From: Hirschia baltica ATCC 49814
Lineage (GTDB): Bacteria > Pseudomonadota > Alphaproteobacteria > Caulobacterales > Hyphomonadaceae
Direction of reading: 5' to 3'
NCBI RefSeq assembly: GCF_000023785.1
Contig: NC_012982.1
Span: 434,001 to 498,000, forward strand
Length of the DNA: 64,000 nt
Part shown: positions 49,194 to 57,049 of the stretch, piece after piece
How the letters are laid out: each line of letters begins with the position of its first letter
Position numbering within the stretch: position 1 is the first letter of the stretch
Position numbers and translations under genes: made by a program
The notes under the pieces: model-generated
What the model was told of the DNA's origin: nothing
Seen by the model: the letters and a program-made list of their open reading frames with translations, nothing else
Database searches by the model: none

Positions 49194-49212
49194 AATGTTA
49201 TAACATAACATT
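49194..49212. promoter_or_regulatory. Zur-like box upstream of znuD-like gene
   Basis: AATGTTATAACATAACATT: exact 8-base inverted arms AATGTTAT / ATAACATT around AAC. This fits the alphaproteobacterial Zur operator and lies where repression of znuD is expected. The rest of 49162-49550 holds no gene; its right part carries the promoter of the next gene. Confidence 0.85.
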
Positions 49213-49413
49213 GTCAATCAACGAATCGAGCAAATTGGAAGTTTTGGAGTGGGTGGATTTGCGAGCGAATTATTTTTGAAAGAGTGAGCTTCTTGGGTGA
49301 TTGAATGAAGCTTCTCACCTTATGCTTTCACAGCATCGGCCTTGCGTGATGTAGAAAACAATCAGGTATTTGGTTATTTAAATAGCTGGCCGTTTTGCCT
49401 GTTGCACATAGTT

Positions 49414-49430
49414 ATGACACCGGTTACCTT
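49414..49430. promoter_or_regulatory. Possible LacI-family operator upstream of the glycosidase
   Basis: ATGACACCGGTTACCTT, with a perfect ACCGGT core and imperfect arms, about 120 bases before the glycosidase start. Sugar-responsive LacI-type operators in Proteobacteria often have a central ACCGGT. No LacI gene is in the window. Confidence 0.3.
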
Positions 49431-49550
49431 ATCGCGTAAATATAAGATCAGTAGATACTGGTGCGGGCATAAATATAAAGAGGCTGTGTCATGGTCCGAT
49501 TTTATTGCCAGTCGCCAGTTTTGATTAAAACAGATTGGGAGGAATAATCT

Positions 49551-50909
49551 GTGAAAATACTATCGGCACTATTTGCTTGCACTATTTTAAGTGGGGCACC
49601 CTTTGTAGCGGCATATGCACAAAATCAGCTCGAGGTGTCTGATAATGGGCGATATCTGCAGCGAGAGACGGGGGAGCCGTTCTTTTATATGGGAGACACA
49701 GCTTGGGCCATTTTTCATCGCTTAAACAAAGAAGAAGTGGATCAGTATTTAACCGATCGTGCAGAAAAAGGATTCACTGTCATTCAAGCGGTTGTTCTAT
49801 CAGAGCTGAATGGCATTTACACACCAAATGCAAACGGTGATATGCCGCTGACCGATTTAGATCCAGCCCAGCCAAATGAAGCTTATTTTAAGCACGTTGA
49901 TTATGTCGTGGAGAAAGCCAATTCATTGGGCATGACCGTCGGGATGCTTCCATCATGGGGCCATTATTGGCGCGATGGGGACAGGCTTATCTTTACGCCA
50001 GAGAACGCTAAGACATTTGGAAAGTTTCTAGGCAAACGCTATCAGGAAAATGATGTTATCTGGATATTAGGTGGCGATTCAAATGCACGGTCTGACGCAG
50101 AGCGTGCAAACATTGAAGCGATGGCAATAGGGTTAGGGGTTGGAGATAAGGGCAAACATCTTATCACTTTTCATCCGCGTGGACCGGGGCAATCATCCGT
50201 GCAGTTTAAAGATGCTGAATGGCTTGATTTTTATATGAACCAATCATCCCATGCGGCACCAAATCATGACACCGGCTTATACGCTGAATATGATCGGTCT
50301 CTGGATGTCGTTAAACCCACTCTTGATGGTGAGCCGCGCTATGAAGGTATTCCTGTCGGGTTTTACAATAAAGGCCATGATCCCCGTATAAGGTTCAATG
50401 ATGATGATGCGAGGCAAGCGGCTTGGTGGTCTGTATTGGCAGGGGCTGCAGGGCATACATATGGAAACAATAATGTTTGGCAAATGTGGTCGCCCAAACA
50501 CGAACCTGCGATTGGGGCAAATATCCCATGGTCAGAGGCCATTGAGCATCCGGGAGCGCGTCAAATGGGATATATGCGCCGCTTTATGGAAGAGCATCAC
50601 TTTGAAACGCTTGTTCCAGATCAGTCTTTGATCCTAGATGGCCCTGTGCATGGGGCTGCTAAAATACGTGCTGCCCGAAGTGAAGATGGGGCGCGTATTA
50701 TTGCGTATTCGCCGCGTGGAGAGGCGCTGACTTTAGATCTCAACAATCTAAGCTCAGCTATGCATAAGCAAGTCTGGTTTGATCCGCGCTATGGCGTGTC
50801 TTATGAGTTTCGCAACGAGCAAAGTCACGGTATTCAATCATTTGTTCCACCTACCTCAGGGAAAGGGGAAGATTGGGTCTTATTGTTAGAAGCAAGTCCT
50901 AAAGAATAA
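49551..50909 (+). CDS. GH140-like glycosidase (apiosidase-like, DUF4038)
   Basis: 452 residues, signal peptide ending VAAYA. TIM barrel with FYMGDTAWAIFHRLNKEEVD at the N-terminus, WILGGDSNARS (catalytic Asp) and DGEPRYEGIP (catalytic Glu) as in the DUF4038/GH140 family; GNNNVWQMW and a C-terminal beta domain complete it. GH140 members cleave apiose-linked chains of rhamnogalacturonan II; the exact substrate here is uncertain. GGGAGGAA precedes a GTG start. No other polysaccharide gene is adjacent. Confidence 0.88.
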   Translation: MKILSALFACTILSGAPFVAAYAQNQLEVSDNGRYLQRETGEPFFYMGDTAWAIFHRLNKEEVDQYLTDRAEKGFTVIQAVVLSELNGIYTPNANGDMPLTDLDPAQPNEAYFKHVDYVVEKANSLGMTVGMLPSWGHYWRDGDRLIFTPENAKTFGKFLGKRYQENDVIWILGGDSNARSDAERANIEAMAIGLGVGDKGKHLITFHPRGPGQSSVQFKDAEWLDFYMNQSSHAAPNHDTGLYAEYDRSLDVVKPTLDGEPRYEGIPVGFYNKGHDPRIRFNDDDARQAAWWSVLAGAAGHTYGNNNVWQMWSPKHEPAIGANIPWSEAIEHPGARQMGYMRRFMEEHHFETLVPDQSLILDGPVHGAAKIRAARSEDGARIIAYSPRGEALTLDLNNLSSAMHKQVWFDPRYGVSYEFRNEQSHGIQSFVPPTSGKGEDWVLLLEASPKE

Positions 50910-50921
50910 AATTTGTGATCT

Positions 50922-50951
50922 CGCTGGTTGCCGAAAATCTGGCAATCAGCG
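50922..50951 (+). terminator. Hairpin after the glycosidase gene
   Basis: 11-bp stem CGCTGGTTGCC / GGCAATCAGCG with one G-U pair and an 8-base loop. No strong T-run. Confidence 0.6.
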
Positions 50952-50994
50952 GGTGCGCGCTCTTTACAAAAAATAAATCGCCCACCTCTAGTAA

Positions 50995-51009
50995 TGAGAA
51001 TCATTCTCA
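50995..51009. promoter_or_regulatory. Fur-like box upstream of the DUF2061 gene
   Basis: TGAGAATCATTCTCA is a perfect 7-1-7 palindrome; the Fur consensus is TGATAATNATTATCA (12 of 14 arm positions agree). It lies 53 bases before the DUF2061 start. Confidence 0.8.
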
Positions 51010-51062
51010 CTAAATGGTTAGAATTGGTTCTTTTGCCATATGGCAGTTAACGGGAGTTGGTT

Positions 51063-51314
51063 ATGAATCGCGCTGTTCTAAAGACTATATCTTATGGGGT
51101 GATGCATTTTACTGTTGCGATCGCTGTTGCCTTTGCGCTGACTCAAGATTGGCGAATTGCTTTAAGCGTAGGTGTGATCGAACCTTTCGTGCAGACTTTT
51201 GCCTATACGATACATGAGCGTATTTGGAGGCGGACTGGCGGTTTGGACGGTGCTGTCGATGAATCCGTCTCTCAGATAGATCAACATATACATAAACATG
51301 CGGGATTTGTGTGA
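51063..51314 (+). CDS. DUF2061 small membrane protein
   Basis: 83 residues. The DUF2061 pattern is visible: KTISYGVMHFTVAIAVAFALTQ..., then ALSVGVIEPFVQTFAYTIHERIW, giving two membrane helices; the His-rich tail (QHIHKHAG) is notable. The ATG has GGGAG. A Fur-like box upstream suggests iron control. The function of DUF2061 is unknown. It converges with the ssrA gene. Confidence 0.87.
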   Translation: MNRAVLKTISYGVMHFTVAIAVAFALTQDWRIALSVGVIEPFVQTFAYTIHERIWRRTGGLDGAVDESVSQIDQHIHKHAGFV

Positions 51315-51349
51315 AGAGGGAAGAGCAAATAAAGCTTCTTCGTTTTAAA

Positions 51350-51376
51350 CGAAAAAGAGGAAGCGCAAGAGCCTCT
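51350..51376 (-). terminator. Likely ssrA terminator
   Basis: Minus strand: AGAGG-loop-CCTCT with an 11-base loop, followed by TTTTTC. A second palindrome (TTCGTTTTAAACGAA, 51339-51353) follows. Confidence 0.65.
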
Positions 51377-51404
51377 GAATTGGATTCTATCTGGCAATGA
51401 AGAT

Positions 51405-51723
51405 AAGTGGAAGCTTCTGTTGCCAGGTGCTTCCGAACCCCGCCTAGAGTGCTAAAAGTCCCTAGGAGTTTATGCGGTTTGTTCGCACAGCTTACGCTGC
51501 GAGAAGCTCACCTTCAGCAAAGTTGTCATTTGCAACTATTTGCGATTGGGCTTCTAACGGGGCCCATTCGAACGAAATACAAGTCTTTACACGTCCGTCG
51601 ATCCTATTTCGGCCCCAAATCCAACAGCCAAATGAGCTGGTTAATATGGTGGAGCCGCCGGGTACCGCCCCCGGGTCCGAGCCGTTTATTACACAAGGGT
51701 TTATCGTTATAGTTCCGAAGAAC
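51405..51723 (-). ncRNA. ssrA: Circularly permuted two-piece tmRNA
   Basis: Ribosome-rescue RNA with permuted order on the minus strand. First comes the acceptor RNA, ending CGGCTCCACCA at 51647. A spacer of about 30 bases (51646-51617) follows and is presumably removed. Then the coding RNA starts GGGGCCGAAATAGGATCGACGG at 51616. The ends pair into a 7-bp acceptor stem with G3-U70, the alanine identity element. The tag frame at 51533-51492 reads ANDNFAEGELLAA, then TAA, with GCA as resume codon after AATAGTT. The coding RNA 3' end (near GGCAACAGAAGC) is approximate. This permuted form is characteristic of alphaproteobacteria. Confidence 0.95.
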
Positions 51724-51729
51724 AGATCT

Positions 51730-51758
51730 AATATAGGCGCGAATGCTTAACAGGAAAA
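51730..51758 (-). promoter_or_regulatory. Candidate ssrA promoter
   Basis: On the minus strand TTTTCC, 17 bases, TATATT, placing the transcript start near 51723, just before the acceptor RNA. The rest of 51759-52143 shows no gene. Confidence 0.4.
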
Positions 51759-52143
51759 GCGCTGAAGGTGATAAAAATCCGAAAAGCCGCTAAAAAAACG
51801 GTTTTTACCTGAAATATCAGTAATATAAGAAGTGATAAGCATATTTGGGGATGTTTTGAAGTATCCAGAAAATAGATCTTAAAGCACTTAAATGATGAAC
51901 TGTTACAATAGTGGAATTTGTACGATCTGTTCATTGGAGAAATTTGTTTTCTGAATGAATAGCTAACATGATTTCCCAAATTACTGATTCTATAGTAAGC
52001 TTCTTTTTACCAGCATAGCGGGACGCCCCAATTGCTAGCCTATATCGTTGAAGGAATTGCTGTTTTCCTTTGGTGGATGCAGGTGTGCAATAAATAATAA
52101 TCGGGGTGCCGGGTGTGCTGTTGCTAAAAATGGAGGAACACGC

Positions 52144-52341
52144 ATGAACAGATATTCTAAGACACGAACGGATGAGACCGAGACGAATGCGCTTGCACGC
52201 CGGCTCGTTGAGCGTTCTGGCCTTGATGAAGGCCAAGCCAATCAAGCGGTTGATGACTATCTCCACGCGGAAGGAGGAAGCTTTGCAAGTGGTGTTGTGC
52301 CTAAGCGAAGTGGAAAAGTAGATTTATCCCGCGCGAATTAA
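52144..52341 (+). CDS. Small basic/acidic cytoplasmic protein (65 aa)
   Basis: 65 residues, charged, helical (RTDETETNALARRLVERSGL, DEGQANQAVDDYLHAEGG). No membrane segment or family recognised. TGGAGGAA gives a strong ribosome site and a strong terminator follows, so it is probably a real single-gene transcript. Confidence 0.75.
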   Translation: MNRYSKTRTDETETNALARRLVERSGLDEGQANQAVDDYLHAEGGSFASGVVPKRSGKVDLSRAN

Positions 52342-52374
52342 AGCGCCGACAACCAGATTTAGATTTGTAAATGT

Positions 52375-52439
52375 AACGTGACGATAGCGAGTCAGCAGTT
52401 TCTTGCCTGCTGTTGGCTCTGCTGTTGTCACGTTTTTTA
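52375..52439 (+). terminator. Branched terminator after the 65-aa gene
   Basis: Outer stem AACGTGAC / GTCACGTT (52375-52382 with 52427-52434), inner CAGCAG / CTGCTG pairing, then a T-run. Confidence 0.85.
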
Positions 52440-52529
52440 TTGATATGGACACATTGTTTCCCCTAGCAAGAAAAGCTGTGGTGTGGTGAGCTCCTGTTTA
52501 GGAATGGGTTGCTAGACTCCGAGGAAATT

Positions 52530-53216
52530 ATGGTCATTGAGGATTGGTCTCCAAGAAAGAGGCCGGATATTGCGGCAATCGAAGGACGCTTTGTGCGTTT
52601 GGACAAGCTTAGCTCTAAGAAACATGCAAAAGGCTTGTTTGAGACCCTTGCGACGCCAGATGAAAGAGAACGCGCGCACTTTTTAAAGGTGGAAGGCGGC
52701 GAGACATTTGATGGGTTCCAAAAATGGATTGATCGTTGTGAACATAATTCCGTTGATGAATTTTACGCTGTTATAGATCCGGCAACAGGCAAGGCGATAG
52801 GGAAACAGGCATTCCTGCGCATTGATACAGCAAATGGAAGTGTGGAAATGGGCTATGTTCACTGGTCGCCTTTAATGGCACGCAGCCCCAAATCGACCGA
52901 AGCTTTCTATCTAATGGCAAAATATGTATTTGAAGATCTGGGGTATCGCAGATTTGAGTGGAAATGCGATAGCTTGAATGCGCCGTCCTGGGCTGCGGCT
53001 GAGCGCTTTGGAATGAAGTTTGAGGGCATATTTCGTAAACACATGGTTCGATTTGGCAAGAACAGAGATACGGCTTGGTTCTCTCTTATCGACACAGAAT
53101 GGCCGGCGACGAAAAAAGGGTTTGAAGTCTGGTTCTCACCAGACAATTTTGATCAGAATGGCCAACAAAAATCCAAACTCTATGATTGTATTATTCAGGA
53201 GCGAGATAAGTCATGA
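52530..53216 (+). CDS. GNAT acetyltransferase, RimJ/RimL-like
   Basis: 228 residues. N-terminal strand GRFVRLDKLSSKKHAKGL, then GKAIGKQAFLRID, VEMGYVHWSP and the helix FEDLGYRRFEWKCDSLNAPS, then SWAAAERFGMKFEGIFRKHM, the RimJ/RimL pattern for acetyl-CoA-dependent N-acetylation. The target is unknown. GAGGAAA supports this ATG over an upstream TTG. Its stop overlaps the next start (ATGA), so the two are translationally coupled. Confidence 0.92.
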   Translation: MVIEDWSPRKRPDIAAIEGRFVRLDKLSSKKHAKGLFETLATPDERERAHFLKVEGGETFDGFQKWIDRCEHNSVDEFYAVIDPATGKAIGKQAFLRIDTANGSVEMGYVHWSPLMARSPKSTEAFYLMAKYVFEDLGYRRFEWKCDSLNAPSWAAAERFGMKFEGIFRKHMVRFGKNRDTAWFSLIDTEWPATKKGFEVWFSPDNFDQNGQQKSKLYDCIIQERDKS

Positions 53217-53926
53217 GCATCCAATCAAAACAAGTAGAATATCGCGATGGAGATACAAATTGCATAGGCTTGCTGGCATGGGATGATCAAGCAGGCAAAC
53301 GACCTTGCGTGTTAGTCGCTCCGGATTGGCGAGGGCGTACTCAATTTAGCGAAGATAAAGCGATTGAGTTGGCTAAGCTTGGTTATGTCGGGTTTGCAAT
53401 TGATGTGTATGGCGAAGGGCGGTCTGGCAAAAATGCAGATGAAAATGCAGCATTGATGAATCCGTTTATGGAAGACCGGGCAAAATTGAAGCGGCGTTTA
53501 TTGGCAACTTTGGGAGCTGCGCGAGAGTTTGAAGAAGTTGAAGCCGACAAAATGAGTATTCTTGGTTTTTGCTTCGGTGGTCTGTGTGCTCTAGATCTTG
53601 CGCGCGCGGGCGAGGATATTAAAGCGGCGATTAGTTTTCATGGCTTGTTTATACCCAATGGCCTGCCAGAAAATGAAATTAAAGCGAGCGTTCTTGCATT
53701 GCACGGATATGACGATCCCAAAGCAAATCCTGAGAGTGTTTTGACGCTCGGAGAGGAATTAACGCGCGCTCGGTGCGATTGGCAAATACATGCATATGGC
53801 CAAACCATGCATTCATTCATGAATCCCAAAGCAAATGCGCCGGAAAATGGCCTTCAATACTCTCCCATTGCTGAAAAACGGGCATGGCTAGCCGCTACCC
53901 AATTACTTGGCGACGTATTTGGTTAA
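53213..53926 (+). CDS. Dienelactone hydrolase-family protein
   Basis: 237 residues, alpha/beta hydrolase with the Cys-Asp-His triad of the DLH group: nucleophile Cys in GFCFGGLCAL, Asp in LHGYDDPKA, His in QTMHSFMNP. The oxyanion region DWRGRTQFSED fits. The substrate is unknown; no aromatic-degradation genes are near. Translationally coupled to the acetyltransferase. Confidence 0.92.
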   Translation: MSIQSKQVEYRDGDTNCIGLLAWDDQAGKRPCVLVAPDWRGRTQFSEDKAIELAKLGYVGFAIDVYGEGRSGKNADENAALMNPFMEDRAKLKRRLLATLGAAREFEEVEADKMSILGFCFGGLCALDLARAGEDIKAAISFHGLFIPNGLPENEIKASVLALHGYDDPKANPESVLTLGEELTRARCDWQIHAYGQTMHSFMNPKANAPENGLQYSPIAEKRAWLAATQLLGDVFG

Positions 53927-54073
53927 TTTTATCGAGTTTTATGGTTGATGTTCTTAAGGTGCACCAATAAATGTGGGTGGCTGTATAGTTTCTGCTATGG
54001 AGCATAGACTGAATTTAAAATAACTGATTCTTACTGAATTTTGCCTGTTAAGATGTGAGCTGAAAGTACCTCA

Positions 54074-54868
54074 ATGCGCCAATACCTCGATTTGCTTCAA
54101 GATGTTTTAGACAATGGTGTTGAGCGGGGAGACCGGACTGGAACGGGAACCAAGGGTGTTTTCGGGCGTCAGATGCGGTTTGATCTGTCCGAGACATTTC
54201 CAATCTTAACCACGAAAAAATTACATCTTCGATCCATTATTATTGAGCTTCTATGGTTCCTGAAGGGTGATACAAATATCAAATACCTTACGGACAACAA
54301 AGTTTCTATCTGGGATGAATGGGCTGATGAAAATGGGGATCTTGGGCCGGTTTATGGAAAGCAATGGCGTTCATGGGCCGCGCCGGATGGGCGTGTGATT
54401 GATCAGATTTCTTGGGTATTGAACGAGATTAAAACCAACCCAAATTCACGTCGCTTAATTGTATCTGCGTGGAATCCCGCTGATGTGAATGATATGGCTT
54501 TGCCGCCTTGTCATTGTCTGTTTCAATTTTTTGTTGCGGATGGAAAATTGAGTTGTCAGTTGTACCAAAGATCAGCGGATGTCTTTCTTGGAGTGCCTTT
54601 CAATATTGCTTCTTATGCCTTGCTTACGATGATGATGGCGCGGGCAACGGGTCTTGAGGCCGGTGAATTTGTGCATTCCTTTGGTGATGCTCATCTGTAT
54701 ATGAATCACATTGAGCAGGCGAAATTACAACTGACTCGTGATACGAAGCAGCTCCCTATAATGACACTAAACCCTGATAAAACTGACCTTTTTGGCTGGG
54801 ATTACGAAGATTTCACCCTCCATGGATACGAAGCTCACCCTACGATAAAAGCTCCGATTGCAGTTTAA
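54074..54868 (+). CDS. thyA: Thymidylate synthase
   Basis: Makes dTMP from dUMP with methylene-tetrahydrofolate. 264 residues, same length as E. coli Thy[12 protein letters not shown] (dUMP phosphate loop), catalytic Cys146 in [11 protein letters not shown], and [20 protein letters not shown] are all intact. Terminal PTIKAPIAV is the ThyA C-terminus. folA lies 1.5 kb downstream, as in many alphaproteobacteria but with two genes inserted between. The 269-base gap after it is AT-rich and carries the promoter of the next gene. Confidence 0.98.
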   Translation: MRQYLDLLQDVLDNGVERGDRTGTGTKGVFGRQMRFDLSETFPILTTKKLHLRSIIIELLWFLKGDTNIKYLTDNKVSIWDEWADENGDLGPVYGKQWRSWAAPDGRVIDQISWVLNEIKTNPNSRRLIVSAWNPADVNDMALPPCHCLFQFFVADGKLSCQLYQRSADVFLGVPFNIASYALLTMMMARATGLEAGEFVHSFGDAHLYMNHIEQAKLQLTRDTKQLPIMTLNPDKTDLFGWDYEDFTLHGYEAHPTIKAPIAV

Positions 54869-55137
54869 GCTTCTATCATTTTTATTTGTGTTTGTTTTTA
54901 TAAAAAAGTTATATAAAACAAATAAATATACTTTTTGTTGAATAGTAATTCGCGCATCTGATTGCACAAAAATATGTGCAATAGCAGTTTGTTGGGCGTG
55001 AAGCTGACAAAAGTTAAAATGTAATAAAGGGTTGATTTTTTCTTAAAAACAGGGCCGAAACTATTATTCGTGCGAAGGAGCCGAATTGTTTTTGGGGGTT
55101 CCTAAAACACTTGATTGACCGAAGGGGGTCTATACCG

Positions 55138-55551
55138 ATGAACATGAAATCTAAATTGCTACTCGTATCAGCTGCTGCTGTTCTTGGCTTGTCTGCTTGT
55201 CAAAAAGCTGAAGAAGCTGCAAATGGTGCTGCTGAAGCTGCTGGTGAAGCAGTTGATGCAACTGTCGACGCTGCTGGTGATGCAGCAGATGCTGTGGGTG
55301 AAGCTGCTTCAGACGCTGCAGCAGCAACAGGCGACGCTGTTGATGCAACAGTTGAAGGCGCTTCAGAACTAGCTTCCGATGCTGGTGACGCTGTTGAAGG
55401 TGCTGCTGAAAAAGCTGGTGAAATGGTTGGCGAAGCTAAAGACAAAGCAGCTTCCGCTTTGGACGGCATGAAAAGCGATGCAGCTGATAAAGCATCAGAG
55501 CTAGAAGATGCTGCAGAAGCTGAAGTTGAAGAGCACACAGACGGCCACTAG
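55138..55551 (+). CDS. Ala/Glu/Asp-rich helical lipoprotein
   Basis: 137 residues. Lipoprotein signal with Cys21 (GLSACQ). The mature part consists of 11-residue-like repeats (AADAVGEAASD, DAVDATVEGAS, KAGEMVGEAKD), amphipathic and acidic, resembling apolipoprotein-, LEA- or YjbJ-type helices. A strong ribosome site (GAAGGGGG) and terminator suggest high expression. The function is unknown; an envelope or stress role is only a guess. Confidence 0.85.
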   Translation: MNMKSKLLLVSAAAVLGLSACQKAEEAANGAAEAAGEAVDATVDAAGDAADAVGEAASDAAAATGDAVDATVEGASELASDAGDAVEGAAEKAGEMVGEAKDKAASALDGMKSDAADKASELEDAAEAEVEEHTDGH

Positions 55552-55580
55552 GCTTTTCTGACTTAGTCTCTTGAGATTAG

Positions 55581-55617
55581 AAAAAGGGTGGTGCCAAATG
55601 TGCCACCCTTTTTTTAT
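55581..55617 (+). terminator. Terminator after the Ala-rich lipoprotein
   Basis: 11-bp stem AAAAAGGGTGG / CCACCCTTTTT with an 11-base loop and T-run. Confidence 0.92.
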
Positions 55618-56258
55618 GTTAAGCTTGATGTCGGCTTTGCAGGTGGTGTTTCACGAGAGCGGACAATGCCTGAAACGACAGCAGCGCCAAAGAGTTTTCC
55701 AATGATGGACATTATCCAATTGGGGAATGTTAGAAATTTTGCACCCAATAAGAAAACTGTTGTGTCTATCGGGGCGGCTATTGCGCTGGACAGCATGATG
55801 CGGGTTGAGAGCCTGAATTTTGTGAATGTAAATAAAGCCCAATCAACCAATTCCGCGATTGCGAATGCTGCAGCAGATGCCAAGGCAATCTCAGGGCTGG
55901 CATAATAAAAAGACCAACCCACGCCTATGAGCATAGCAAGCAAAACTTTGTGCTTCATTTCCTGCTGGGTGAAATCTCTCACTACAAGCACTAGCCCAGT
56001 GACGATGGTGACAGGATTAAATCCAAATTCAGGTGCAAAAGGGAGTGCGATATTGGGTGCCCAGCCAAAACTCCAATTTACAAAGGGAATTATGGCGACA
56101 TAGAGAAAAGCCCAAGCGCGCCCGTTGAGCAGCCATAGAATAATACCGGTCAGCACATATCCACATAATACAATGGGAAGATGTTCACTTGAGCGATACG
56201 CAATTGCATCCACAAATGCATTTAAAAGGCTGAAATCTGAATTTGGTGTGGATTCCAT
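55614..56258 (-). CDS. VUT-family transporter (YhhQ-like)
   Basis: 214 residues, about six membrane helices. NPVTIVTGLVLVVRDFTQQEM, SPEIALASAAAFAIAELVDW and APIDTTVFLLGAKFL follow the VUT family, which contains queuosine-precursor and other vitamin-type transporters. The substrate is uncertain, since the queuosine signature cannot be confirmed by eye. Its 3' end overlaps the plus-strand terminator of the lipoprotein gene. Confidence 0.87.
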   Translation of the reverse strand: MESTPNSDFSLLNAFVDAIAYRSSEHLPIVLCGYVLTGIILWLLNGRAWAFLYVAIIPFVNWSFGWAPNIALPFAPEFGFNPVTIVTGLVLVVRDFTQQEMKHKVLLAMLIGVGWSFYYASPEIALASAAAFAIAELVDWALFTFTKFRLSTRIMLSSAIAAPIDTTVFLLGAKFLTFPNWIMSIIGKLFGAAVVSGIVRSRETPPAKPTSSLT

Positions 56259-56370
56259 ATTGTCGGCCTTTGGGCAAAATACTAAAGAGGCTGTAGGTTA
56301 TCCTTTATTATGTATTCTTTGCGTGCTGTTAAGTCAGGTTGGCAATAATATATTGGCGATCGGCTAGGGA

Positions 56371-56949
56371 ATGGAAATTCCCCAACAAAAGAGAAAAATA
56401 GTGTCTTCTAAAAGTTCCAATACATCACTTCATCTGCCTAAACTCGCTATGATTGTGGCACGTGCAAAAAATGGCGTCATCGGTGTGGATGGTGATTTAC
56501 CCTGGCGTTTGAAGGGGGATTTGAAGTTTTTTAAATCCGTCACACTCGGTAAGCCGGTTATTATGGGACGCAAAACGTGGGAGAGTTTACCTTTTAAGCC
56601 TTTAAAAGGGCGGGCAAATCTTGTGGTGTCTCGTCGACATGATTTTGATGCTCAAGGTGCGCGCGTATTCCCAAGTCTTGGTGTTGCCATTGCGGCTGGG
56701 CGTGCAATCGCAGATCAAACCGATGTTGAAGAGGTTATGATTATCGGCGGTGGAGCGATCTATACTGCAGCATTTGAAAATGTCGATGTGCTCTATGTGA
56801 CTGAAGTCAATACAGAGCCAGAAGGCGATACTTTCTTTCCAGAGATAGATGATGACGTCTGGACGTGTGTTGAGGAAACTAATCATGCTGCCGATGAAGA
56901 TAATGATCATGCATTTGTGATGCGCAAATTAGTACGCAAACCTGTATAA
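56371..56949 (+). CDS. folA: Dihydrofolate reductase
   Basis: Regenerates tetrahydrofolate for ThyA and one-carbon metabolism. MIVARAKNGVIGVDGDLPWRL contains the N-terminal strand and Trp loop; PVIMGRKTWESLP (NADPH), and VMIIGGGAIYTAAFENVDVL follow. The 192-aa frame has an unusual ~25-residue Ser/Lys-rich N-terminal leader; GTG at 56401 or ATG at 56449 would give a standard start, so the start is uncertain. Confidence 0.95.
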   Translation: MEIPQQKRKIVSSKSSNTSLHLPKLAMIVARAKNGVIGVDGDLPWRLKGDLKFFKSVTLGKPVIMGRKTWESLPFKPLKGRANLVVSRRHDFDAQGARVFPSLGVAIAAGRAIADQTDVEEVMIIGGGAIYTAAFENVDVLYVTEVNTEPEGDTFFPEIDDDVWTCVEETNHAADEDNDHAFVMRKLVRKPV

Positions 56950-57049
56950 ACGGAAGCTCTAACAATTAAGCGAGTTGAAAGTGTTCATCTGCGTTTCAGT
57001 TTTATAGCGCTAGTTTGAGTGTGATTAGCGGTTTTGTAAAAGAGAAAAT

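Noticed and set aside
51407-51750. Open frames of 90-100 codons on the plus strand.
   Set aside because: They run antisense through the tmRNA gene, whose acceptor stem, tag and permuted ends are explicit.
51759-52143. Possible gene on the minus strand around 51931-52266.
   Set aside because: No ribosome site and low-complexity, unconserved-looking translation; overlaps the well-supported 65-aa gene on the other strand.
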